In this document: piece by piece, positions 15,406 to 27,400 of the stretch
How positions within the stretch are numbered: position 1 is the stretch's first letter
Layout of the letters: the number at the start of each line of letters is the position of its first letter
Assembly: GCA_007126035.1 (NCBI GenBank)
Contig: SLCC01000076.1
Location: forward strand, 1 to 34,488
Origin: Gemmatimonadota bacterium
Lineage (GTDB): Bacteria; Gemmatimonadota; Gemmatimonadetes; Longimicrobiales; RSA9
Length of the DNA: 34,488 nt
Direction of reading: 5' to 3'
Position numbers and translations under genes: made by a program
The notes under the pieces: model-generated
What the model was told of the DNA's origin: nothing
Seen by the model: the letters and a program-made list of their open reading frames with translations, nothing else
Database searches by the model: none

Positions 15406-18400
15406 TCACCACCCTTGGAGCTGGATCGTGGTCTGGATCACCGGACTGGATACCGTTACCGGCCCGCTGGCGACGCCGTGCGACAGGATCCCGGCGTGGT
15501 TGACCGCACGCACCGTCACGTAGTAATCGCCCTCGAAGCTCGTCCAGCTCGGCAGCTCCTCACCGGGTATGGTGAAGTAGGGCGGGACCTCACAGTTCGA
15601 CGGGCCGATGGGACTAGATATCGTCGAGCCCGACAGGCAGCTGGTCAGGGCGCTGGTCGGCAGGTCCGCCGCGTTGGACCACGAGCGCAGGTCGTCCCGG
15701 TTCGGCTGCGTGCCGATCGCCCACTGGTAGCCGAGCAGGCCGGACTCCGGATCGGTGGAGAGACGCGTGATGTAGAAACGGGCGCCGCCGGTGTCCGGGA
15801 AGTAGAGCTGCCCGAGCGGCGTTGTCGGACGCGTGATGTCCCGGACCACCCGGCGGATGACCCGCGGCTCGCTCACCTGGCCCGCGTTGTCCCGCGCGCG
15901 GACCAGCACGAAAGCTATGCTGTCGGTATAGGACAGCGGCGCGCCGGTGATGGTTATGGTCGTATCCGTCGTCGCCACGAAGCCCTGTGTGAAGCCGGCC
16001 TGGCCCGCCTCGGCGTTCCGGCTGACCACGTACTCGTAGTGCTTGACGCCGGAAGTCTCATCGCTCGAGGACCGCCAGCGAGCGCGGACCCGCGGCTCGA
16101 CGCGATCGCGGGTCGCAACGCGAGTGCTCGACCAGACGGGCTCCGACGTGGCCCGCCCGATCGTCGCGTGCAGGCTCGACCCGGACGGCTGGCCGAACGT
16201 CAGCTGTGAAGCGGAACCGGGTACATTCGGCGGCGTCAGGTCGACCCGTACCACCACGGACCGGATGCCACTCTTGAGGCCCGCGCCGTTCTCCGTCCGG
16301 GCCCGGACCCAGTACCTTCGCCCGTCCTGCAGCGCCAGGGAGTGGAGGGACGTCTCCAGTCGGTTGTTCGCCCGGTGCGGCTCATCGCCGGCCAGTGGGC
16401 GCCGGCCCTGCATGACCGTCCAGGGCCGGACCTGCGTGCCGCCGGACGTGGTGCCCAGCGCGACCTCGTAGGCCGCGATGTCGGAGTCGTGGTCCGTGGA
16501 GCTCAGCGTCAGCGGGATCCGGGTGGCGTCCACCACCCAGTACGTCTGTGCGCCGGTCTCCGGGTCGATGGTCCGCGCGTACTCTACGGCGATCTGCGGG
16601 ACCGACGGCTGCGTCACGTCCGCCACCGCGACGTTCGTCCCTGCGGACGTGCCGCCGGACAGCCCGCCGAGCCCCAGTGTGTACGATGCTCCTCGCGTCG
16701 CCGACACGCCGGCAGGCCCGCGGGCCCGGACCCAGACCCGGAAGTCCTCGGCCGTGGCGGACCGGCGAGCCTCGTGCTGCACGAATTCCGTCGCCGCTCC
16801 CACGCTGATCACCGACCGGGCCAGGTCGATGGAGGTGGAGGTCGTCGTGGCCGGCAGGATCTGCAGGGCGTTCTCCGTTATGCCGATGGGGTGATGGGCG
16901 GTCCAGCTGACCAGGTTCTCGTTCCGGGACCCGGTCCTGGCCGGGTGGACCCGGATCTCCGTCAGCCGGGGAGGCTCGAGCTGCCTGGCCAGGTCCTGCA
17001 GCGAGGCGGTGTAGCCGGGGCGGGCTGCGGCCCAGTCCCCCGAGTCGTCCCACGAGTCGCGCCACAGCACGTACTCGTCGATCATGGCATAGAGAATCGA
17101 GGTCAGGTCCGCCTTCCGGCTGTAGACCCCGTGGAGCGCCGTCGTGAAGGCGCGGTACTCGTCCAGCAGCGCGGACTGGGCGCTCTCCGCCTCCGTCCGC
17201 AGCCGTGCGGCCCGCGTCTGCGCCGTGTCGGCGAACGCTGGCAGGCCGTGGACGTGCAGGTCTCGCCAGACCTGGAGCCCGGACTGCTCGAACAGGGCGT
17301 AGGCGCTGTTCAGAAGCGCGGTACGCTGTGACGACAGCGTCGCGGTCTGGGCGCTGTGCAGGAGGCTCAGCATGTCTTCCCGCGCCTGGTTCCCGGCGCT
17401 GTTGGCCTGCGTAGAACCGGCGCCGGCGAAGGTGTGGGCCCAGAAGACCCGCAGGCCGTGGACGCGGGCCCGGGTCGTGTCCGGCATGGTCCGGCGGGCC
17501 CAGTGGAAGTTGGCGTCCTCCACCGCGGCCGCCGAGAACGTGTGCTGGCGGATGCCGGCCCAGACCGCATCATCCCAGTGGAAGCCGATGCGTCGCGCGT
17601 TGTAAGCGGTCGTCGCTTCGAGGGCTCGCCGGAAATCCGTCGAGACCCGCAGGATCGTGCGGTCCGGCTCCGGCAGCCCCAGGTCCAGGGAGACCTGGTA
17701 CTGGCTGGTGATGGGCGTCGTCGAGACCTGCCAGTCCTGCAGATCGCCGCTGCCGCCGAAGACGGTGGTGCTGGTTCCCTCGAAATACGTCCGGTTGGCC
17801 AGCATGGCGTCCAGAATGACCAGGTTCTCCGTCACGCGGGCCAGGGCTCGACGGTACTCGCCGTCGCGCCGCTTGTTCGCTTCCCGCACGCTGCCGAGCT
17901 GGGCCTCCGCCTCCTGCCCCGCGGTGAACGCCGGGCCCGTCACCAGCTCGCCGTCCTGCATGACCGGCGGCTGGATCGTCAGCGGGTTCTGGACCCGGCC
18001 CGGCGCCGCGGCGGTCGCGAGAGCGAGGTCCAGGTGGGTATAGGCGCCGGTGATCCAGTCGTTGAGCCCCGTGGTCGTGTGGGCGAGCGTGGACAGGCTG
18101 GTGGCGACCTGGGTGCCATGGACCGGTGCCGGCGAGCGGGCGGTGCCGATGACATCCTGGTCGAGAACCGACTTGAACGTCTGGTTCACCGGCGAGGTCA
18201 CCCGCTCTTCGGTCTGCTCGAGGTGGGTCGCGAAGTGCTCGCGGTGTGCGAGCGGGTGCGAATACAGCCATGCGCCGGCGCCCGCGAGCTGATCGGCTGT
18301 CAGGCCGTACTGCGTCGGCGTGGTGCCGACCATCGCGTCGACCATCCGCTGGCTCTGACCCTGCGCCTCGGCGATCATCGCTTCGAGCCGGGGGTTGCCG

Positions 18401-21400
18401 CCCCGGCCGCCGCTCCAGTCGCCGTTCATGAGCGCGACCCAGAACGCGATCTCGCCGCTATAGACCACCGGCACGTCGAGGAACGCGCTGCCGGCGAAGT
18501 AGAGCAGCCAGTCCGGCGGGTCGCGGAGCACCGCGCCCTGGAACTGCACGCCGGCCAGCTCGTAGCCGAGGACGGAGACGTTGGCGTTCATCTCCGCGTA
18601 GCCGCCGACGCTCCGCCGCGGCTGGTACCACCAGACGTTGGTCAGGAACGAAACGTGGCTGTTCAGGATCAGCAGATTCAGGTCCCGCGCCACCTGGACC
18701 TGCGCCAGCAGGCCGTCGTTGCCGACCCACATGTCGGCCGTGATGTCCGGACCAGCCAGCCCCAGCATCTGCACGTTGGCGGCGGCGGTTACCGACCACT
18801 GGGTGCCGTTGGTGCCGGCGTTGACGAGGAAGTCCGCATTGCCACTACCGCTCAGCGGCACGCCGAAGTCCAGCCCCATGTCCAGCCCACCGGCGATCTT
18901 GATGGCCGGCAGGTCGGCCCAGTCGACGTAGAAGTAGCCACCGCCGGCCAGCCGGAATCGACCGTCCCGGCCGTCCATCCCGAGAAGGACGGCCTCCGCG
19001 TCCAGGTGCGCGTATGCGTCAGTGACGGTGACCAGCGTACGGCCGCTGACGGTGTACTCGTTGGGCCCGACCTGGATCACGCCGAGGCCGCCGAGGAGGA
19101 ACCCGGCGAACAGCAGGTCGTCTCGCCAGTAACCCTCGCGCTGGTAGTTCGCCGCGCCCAACACGCCGCGATAGTCCGCGTACTCCGGGCGCCAGAAGAA
19201 GCCGCCGCCCACGTCCGTCAGCACGAGGACGCCCGGGGCCGGCAGCAGCGGGATCGGAACGCTGGCGGCGACGAACAGGCCGAACGTCAGCTCGCCGTCC
19301 CGGCGGCCGAACGTGCCGGCGGCGCCGAAGCCGTTGTCGCCGTAGTGCACTCGTCCCGACGCCCGGATCAGGTTGTCGGCCCCCGCGCCGGCGGCGGCCT
19401 CGTAGCGCAGGCTCAGGTGGCCGCCGATGTCGCCGGGCAGCGAGAGGGTTGCGCTGTCCACCAGCAGACTGACGCCGTCGGGCCCCCGGAAGAACCGCAG
19501 CTCCCTGACGCCGCCGGCGATGCCGCCCTCCATGGTGAGGCAGGCCGCCATGCCGCCGCACCCGCTCATGCCACTCCCCATGGCGACCGGCGCGAAGTGG
19601 AGGTACTCGGTGACCGTCACCTCGCGGGTCGGCGTGCCGTTCTCGTAGTTGGCCGCGCTCTCCCGGTTGGACGCCACGTCCGTGACGGTCAGGGTGACCG
19701 GCTCGCCCCGGTAGTAGCTGAAGTCCCCGACCGCCAGGCTGATGGTCTCCATGACCGAGAGATGGCCGCCCTGGATCTCGCCCCAGTCCGTGATGCCGTT
19801 GCGGCCGATGACCAGGTTCCGCACCACGATGCCGCCATCGACGAAGTCCAGGTTCAGCCGGGCGTCACCGCCGACCACCAGGTGCCAGTCCGGATCGTTG
19901 GACACGCGGAGCTCGCTGAGCCCGATCTCCAGGAAGCCGCGGCCGAAGCGGAAGCTCTCGTCGAACTCGGCGTTCCACTCCACGGTGAAGTCACGGAAGT
20001 CGAGGGGCTGGCCGGGACCCGGGTCGTTGAAGGCGAACGCGATGCCCGGCGTCAGGCCGTTCTGTCCGTTCCGGCCGAAGCGGATCATGCGTTCGGCCTG
20101 GTCCCGCTCGCCCTCGTACAGCTCGGCCACGGCGTAGACTCTGGACGTCGCCGGGCGGCGGGGGTTCAGCTCGATGCCGGCGGCGCGCAGGTCCAGGGTG
20201 AAGTCGCCAATGCTGGTCCGGCTCGACGGGGCCTCGAAATCGAAGTGTACCGACGCGTCGTGGTCCCACTGGCCGGCCGCATCGCGAGAGACCGCCAGGG
20301 TGACGGTGCCCGTCGCGTCGAGGGGCTCCGGCATCTTCGCCTGTCCCGTGGCCAGCATGCCCATGGCGTCTGGCGCGAAGGAGAGGGTCAGCTCGGTCAG
20401 CCGCAGGTACTCGCCGAAGACATCCACCGGGTTCGGGCCCAACAGGTTGACCCCGGCGGACGCCAGGGCGAACGTGCCGTCGCTGCCGAGCACCAGCCCG
20501 CTCACGCTGACGGTCCGGCCGAGGAACTCGCCGCTTCCATCCAGCCCCAGGGTCAGGCGCGGCGTGGCGCCGGCGGGCGCCTCGATGCCGGCGGTCAGGC
20601 TGGTGAGCGTCAGGGGCAGGTAGCCGCCGAAGAGCTGGAGCTCCTGCGTGTCCTCGGCCCGGGCGGCGAGCCGGAAGCCGCGGGTCCCGAAGGTCAGCTC
20701 CTGGACGGCGATGGCGAACTCGTCGCCCAGCAGCGCGTCCAGGTGGAGCAGCCCGCCGAGCTGGACCTCGAAGTAGTCCCGCCCCAGCGCGGCGTCCCAA
20801 CCGGTCCGGGCCGCCAGCCCCGTTTCGCCCGGCTGGCCGTTCAGGCCCAGCGGCTCGAACTCGGCCACGCCCAGCGGGATCCGCCCCTGGTTCGGCAGGT
20901 GGCTCGCGTCCAGCGCGAAGCTCCAGCCGGCGGGCGCGTAGGTGGCGCTGAGCCCCACCGCCGCCGGGCCGCCGCCGGTCTCGCCCAGCACGCTGCTGGC
21001 CAGACCGCCGACGAAGCAGATCGTCGGCGGTTGCGTCGCCTGGAAGCCCACCTCCACCGCGTGGACGGCCAGCGAAAGCGCGCCATCGCCGAAGCTGCGC
21101 TGCACGATGGCCTCCCCGCCCGGAGAGTACGGCGCGCCGCAGCTGCCCATGGCGAAGTGGCCGGCCACGAAGCCACCGGGGCCGAAGGTCAACCCTCTCG
21201 CCACCAGGTCCGGCAGGTCCAGCCCGGGCACCGTCAGGCGCGCGTCGGCAACGAGCTCGAAGTCGGAACCGTTGCTCTGGAACGCGAAGCGCGTGACGGC
21301 CAGCGGCACGCCGGGCACCGTCAGCGGCGCCTCGGCCAGGTCGGCCACGAAGGAGCCGGCCACGGGAATCCACGCATCGTCGAGCGTCAGCGAGCCGCTC

Positions 21401-24400
21401 ACCGGGACCGTGGGGTGGCTGCCGTCGGCGTTGGTCAACGCCGTCAGCACGAGCGGCAGGCCCGTCGCCGGCGTCTGGATGACCGTCTGGCCGTTCTCCC
21501 GCTCGAACTCGACGAGGAACGACGCCGTAACCGGGTCGCGCAGCACCAGGTACCCCACGTCCATGCTCGGCACGGCCAGGGTATCCGGCAGCGACGCCAT
21601 GAGCAGCGCTGTCATCGCCGGCGACAGGCCGAACCCGCCGGTGTCGTACCAGCCCACGTGTGTGGTCTGCTCGGGCTGGACCAGGTACAGGTCGGCGCGC
21701 CCGGCGGTCAGCCGAACCGGGTCCGGATCCAGCGTGAAGCCGGCGAACTCGAGATCGAGCGCCGCGAAGCTCTCACCGCCGAAGTTCAGCGCCGCGCTGC
21801 TGGTCCCGTCGACGACCATGCCCTGGCCGCCCAGCGTGACCTGCGCCGGAACCACCAGCCGCAGCGCCGTCTCGGCTTCGAACGGCGAGGCCGGGTCCCG
21901 CACCGACCACCGGCTCCGGGCGCCATTGCCGTTGCCGTTGCCGTCCCCGTTCGCCTCCCGCTGCGCCAGGTCCAGCTCCAGCGCGAATGCGCTCTGGATC
22001 TGGACCCAGCCCGCGACCGGCTCCAGGCCCGGCAGGTCGAACCGGTAGTCGTGGAACGTCACGGCCACCTGGCCCTCGCCCACCGCCATGCTGCCGCCGC
22101 CGCTGAAGCGGATGCCGCTGGTGTCCAGCACGGCCTGGTTCACCGTCAGATGGAACAGCGGCTCCTCCGCCCGGAACGGGATGGGCCAGTTGAACGGCTC
22201 CGCGATGGCGATGCTCCCGCCCACCAGCCGGCCGCGGACCAGGTCGAGCACGATGTCCCCGGCAACCTGCACCGCGTCGAGCCCCTCCGCCGGCGGCGGC
22301 AGCGTGAGCGTGGCGCCAGCGGCGAGGGTCACCTCCTGGACGCCCTGGTCGAAGGCGAACTGGAGGCTGCCCAGCTGGGGCGTGAGGGCCAGCGGCCCGA
22401 GGGCGATGGCGCCCAGCGCCGCGAAGTCGGTGATGGTGCCCTGGATCCCGCCGGCGGTCGCCAGGCGCAGGTTCGCGGTGCCCAGCGAGCGCAGCTCGCC
22501 GGCCTCTTCGCCGAAGGACTCGGGCATGACCAGCGAGCCGGATACGTGCAGGTCCACGCCCTGGCGCGGCCCGTCCGGCCCGGCGTCCGCCACCAGCCCG
22601 CCGCCGATCTCATGGATGTAGACGGCCAGGGATCCGCCCAGGGGCAGCCGCGCGCCGTCGTCCGGGAAGGTGTACGGCAGGACCTGGCCGGTGAGGAGCC
22701 GGTGCTGCCTGTCGAATGCCACGTTCTGGAGCGTGATGGACGCGTCGGCCAGCCGCGGCGATTCGAACGACGGCAGCTTGAGCTCGAAGTCGAAGGTCGG
22801 GAACGTGTCGGAGACCTGGACCCCCGCCCACTCGCCGGCCCACCCGATGGTGAGGGCGGGGAACCGCGCCTCGAGGAGCCGCAGCGAGGCTCCGGCCAGC
22901 TGTATGGCCGTCCCGTTGAGCGCGGGCCGCGAGCTGGAGTTGAGCGTCTGCGGCGGGATGTGGAAGCCCTCGGGCCGGACCTCCACGCCCAGCAGCGCGA
23001 ACTCGAGGGGGTCCGCGCCCGCCGGCCGCACCCTCATGACTACGTCCAGCTCGGCGTGGAAGTCGAAGCCCGTCTGCGGGTGGTGGCCGAAGCTCAGCGC
23101 CCCGATGCTCTCGATGCACAGCGCGACGGCGCCGAAGTCCACCATGCCGCAGTCGGCCTCCATGGCCGCCGCCGTGAAGTTCGTGACCTGGAAGCCGCTG
23201 GCGCTGCCGTACGTCGCCTCCAGCGACGCCGACGCCGCGAGCCCGCTGCCATTACCCACTTCGAAGCGCCCGGCGACGCCGATGAAGACGTCCGGCTGAC
23301 CGATGGCGGTGCCCAGCGGCACGTCGATGCTGCCGGTCAGCGCATCCAGCCAGACGCGCACCGGCCCCGCCAGGTCGATGGCGTGGCCGATCTCGTCGAG
23401 CTGGACCGAACCCTGGAGCCGCTCGGTGCCGTCGATGTGGAGCCGCACCCTGCCACCGCCGCCCAGCGGGCTGTCCAGCAGGACCAGCGGCCCTTCCAGG
23501 AAGATGCCTTCCTGCTCGCTCGCCAGGTCCGAGCGGCGGGTGTAGCGCAGCGTGTCCAGCGCCAGCGGAATGCCCAGCTGCCGCAGGTCCAGGGCCTCCG
23601 GCAGGCCGACCAGGATCTCGCCGGCCCGGACCGAGTAGGTCTGGGGATGGACCTCGAAGCCACTGAAGGCGACGCCGATCGCGGGCGGCGCCGCATCGCC
23701 CGGCCGCTGCAGCGCCGGCAGCACCAGCTGCACCGTCTGGCCCGGCCGGGTCGAGAGGACCAGCCCGCCATCGTTCCAGTCCAGGTCCAGCAGCAGGTCA
23801 CCGTTGCCGTCGCGCAGCGTCAGGTAGGCGATGGCCTCGGTGGGCAGCGGCAGCCGGGCCGGCAGGACGTGGCTGGCGAAGAAGGCCAGCTCCGGGTGGA
23901 ACCCCCGATGGTCCATCCTCGCCACCACGTCGCCGTGCCAGAGCAGGTCCGCCCGGCCGGTCCGGACCGCGAAGGGCGAGAAGCCCAGGCGGAAATCATC
24001 GGTGAAATCCACCCCCAGCCCGTCCAGTCGCTGCTCGCCGTACGCGATGCTGGCCGCCGCGCCGGCCGTGGTCCGCAGCCCGTTGGAATCGACGCTCACC
24101 TGGCCTGACAGCTCGATGAGGGCGCCCGGCGCCGCCTCCAACGACGTGCCCAGGGGAACGGCCTGGAACCGGAGCAGCTGGTCCTGCGTGATGCCTGCCT
24201 CGAACGCGAAGGCACCATCGAAAGCCACGCTGCCGTCCACCACCTGGAGCGTGGCCAGGTCCAGGAGGAACTCGTCGAACGAGGCCCCGATGCTGACGGC
24301 GCCCAGCAGCAGCTCGTGCCGCCCGTCGATCCGCAGGCCGGCTTCCGTGAGGTGCGCGCCGCCGAACCGGAAGCTCAGCGCCGGGTCCTCGAAGGGGATG

Positions 24401-27400
24401 CCGAAGCCGAAGGGTCCGTGCAGCGTCAGGTCGAGCGTCTCCACGGCACCGGCCACCAGGTCGAGGACCAGCGAGCCTGTGGCGGCGATGGTGTCCGCCA
24501 CCACGTCCAGCGCCATTCCCGCCTGGGCCCCGAGCCGCACCGTCTGCTCGCCGTCCACCGCGGCGAACTCCAGCCAGGCATCGCTGAAGCCCGCCTGCAC
24601 CGGTCCGAGCCGGAGCGGACAGGGCGGCGCCAGGTTCTCGATCCGCCCGGTGATCAGACCGCCCGAGCCGAGCAGGAGCGTCGTCTCCCCCAGCACGAGG
24701 CGCTCGGCGTCCCCGCAGACGAAGGGGTCGCCCAGCTCCACGTCGCTCCGGAGGGCTACGCCGCCGTCCGCGGCCCAGCCGCCGTCCGTGTAGGACGCGC
24801 TCAGCCAGCCGCCCAGCTCCCGGAGGTGGAGCGTGGCGCCGGCGGCCAGGGACACCGGGCAGCCGGGCTCCTGGATCAGGGAGATGGGGAGCGCCGCGCT
24901 CAGCTCGCCGCTGGCGAAGGTGGCGTCGGTGACCTGGAAGGTGGCGTCCCGCAGGCACGAAGGCGCGCTCTCCGGCAGCCCCGGAAGCGAGAGGTCGAAA
25001 TCCAGGGCGAAGCTCCACGGCCCGGCGTCGCCACTCCAGTCGAACCACGGGAAGGTGAAGCCATCCATGCGGAACCCGTGGACCCGGAGCCCGAACCCGG
25101 CCAGGTCCGCATCGGGTCCGTCGGCCAGAAGGGACGGCAGGTCCGAGGGCCCGAGGGCGAGCGCCGGGAAGTGGAACCCGGCCCGGTCCAGGGCGATGCC
25201 GTGGATGCGCGGCAGCTCGTAGCCGCCCAGGTGCGGGAAGAGAAGGTCCGCGTCCAGCGTCAGGCGGAAGTCCCAGCCGGAGACCGGGTCCCGCTCGAAC
25301 CGCTCCAGCGCCAGGTTCCGGGGGGCGAGGCGGGCGAACCCCAGGTCCAGACGCGGCTCGGGGATGGAGCAGGAGAAGTCCGAGTCGATCAGCGTCAGGC
25401 CGTCTCCGTCCGAGGCGGCCAGGAGGATGGCGGCGCCGCAGCGGTGTTCCGTCGTGAGCGCCAGCTCGACGTCGCCCGCCAGCTCCAGGTTCCAGGAGGG
25501 CGCGGCGCCGTTCCACGGCACCTGGATCGAGCCCGTCAGGGACCGGGCCGAGAGGGACATCCGGTCCGAGCCGCCCACCAGGGGCACGCGGTGGTCGAAG
25601 GTGCAGGCGACCGCCGCCGTCGCGGCATCCCGCATGAGGTCCAGCTCCTCGACCTCGCAGGGGAGCGGGTCTCCCAGGAAGCGGACGCCGCCGGCCGCCG
25701 TCACGGTGTACTGGGGGAAGCGGGCCGCGACGCGGGTCAGCTCCAGCCGCACCGGGTCCCCCGGCTGGCCCAGGGCGAGGAGCGTCTGGCCCTGGGGCGC
25801 CTCGGCGAGGAGCTCGCCCTGGAGTCCTTCGGCGGTGAGGGCCAGTGTGCCGCTGGCCAGGACGCCCTGCCCTGCCCAGCCCAGCTCCAACGTAAGCTCC
25901 GGCTGGCCGACGGACGTATCCGTCCGGTCGCCGCCCCAGTTCACCTCCACCTCGGGCAGCGTCAGCCCCACCAGCCGCAGGGTGGCCGGGCCCAGCTCCA
26001 GTGAGGGCGCCGGCTGGCCCGGCCCGCCCAGCGTGAGCCCGGTTGCGGGGAGGCGGAACCCCGAGTCCCGGAGCCGGGCGTCGTCCAGCGCCAGCTCGAG
26101 CCACCGGCCCGGGCCGACGCGGAACCCCAGCGTCATGTCGATGCCCAGCTCGAACCGGAGGCGGCCCGCCGGATCGACGCTGGCGTCCATGTCCCGGATC
26201 CGGTGGACGCACGCCGACAGGTACTGGAAGGAGAAGTCGGCGCAGTCGGCGTCGGGGCCCGTGGCCTCGGCGTCGAAGGACGTGACCGTCGCTCCCGCCT
26301 CCGTGAGCCGCAGCCCCACCTCCGCACCGAGGCTCGATCCGCGTGGCGCCGCGACGCTCAGGCCCAATCCCGCGTCGAGGGTGTAGCTCCCGCCGGCCAG
26401 CGAGCCGAGGGGCAGGTCGAAGCGGCCGGCGAGGGAGCGAAGGTGGAGCGCCACCTGCTCGATGGGCGAGACGTCGTGGTCCAGCCCGTCCAGCGCGACG
26501 TCACCCCGGAGCCAGTCGTCCGCCCCGATCCGGAGCGAGACCCGCGCGCCGTCCACCACCTCATCGAGGAACGTGAGGCGGCCTTCCAGATCCAGCCCGC
26601 CCGCGTCCGGGTTGCCGCTGGCGGACGTCCAGGCCAGCCGCTCCAGGACCAGGGGCACGCCCATGGGGCGGAGGTCCAGCGGCGCCTCCAGCTCGGCAGC
26701 GACGGCGCCCGCCGTGACCTCGAAGGTGAACGGGCTCACCCGCACGTCCCGGAGGCTGACGCCCACGGTGGGCGCCCGGGGCTGGGTCCCCTGGAGCGCG
26801 GGGAGGACCAGGTCCAGCGTCTGGCCGATGGGCGTGTCCAGTCGCACGCCGCCGCCCTCCGCCTCGGTGGCCACCACCAACAGCTCACCCTGGTCGTCCC
26901 GGAGCCGCAGGAACGCCGTCTGGAGGGTAGGCAGCGGGACCGCGTCCGGGATGAACCCGGTGAACAGCGTGCCGAAGTACGCCATGTCGGGGTGGATCCC
27001 CGCCGCGTCGATCCGCGCGACGCGCTGGGCCTGGTGCAGCAGGTCGGCCCACCCGGCCTCGACGCCGAAGGGCGAGAGGCCCAGGGCGAAGTCGTTGGAG
27101 AACTCGGCGGACAGGTCGTCCAGCGCGGTGCCGGCGTAGGCGATGCGGGCGCCCGCCGAGCCGCTCGCGGCTAACCCGTCGGCGCCCAGGACCACGTCCC
27201 CCAGGAAGGTGATCATGACGCCCGTCTCGACGTCCAGCGGGCTCCCGGGCGGATGGACGCTGAACCGGAGTCCGTGGCCCGGGGCCAGCGCGGCCTGAAG
27301 GCCGAGGCCGCCGAGGATCTCGGCGCTCCCGCTCACCACCGACGCGTCTTCCAGCCCCACGACCAGCCGCCGGAACCGGACGGCCGCGGTGGCCGGGCCC

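Noticed and set aside
15406-15600. Type IX secretion C-terminal domain on the giant protein
   Set aside because: The end (VIQTTIQLQGW) follows an FnIII-like domain and lacks the usual conserved signal pattern; no por/gld genes are in the window.
17356-24108. A 2250-codon plus-strand open frame opposite the giant gene
   Set aside because: Opposite-strand openness is expected where codons end in G/C. Its product is low-complexity (R, G, A, H, Q) with no domain, while the minus-strand product has a signal peptide, repeats and domains.
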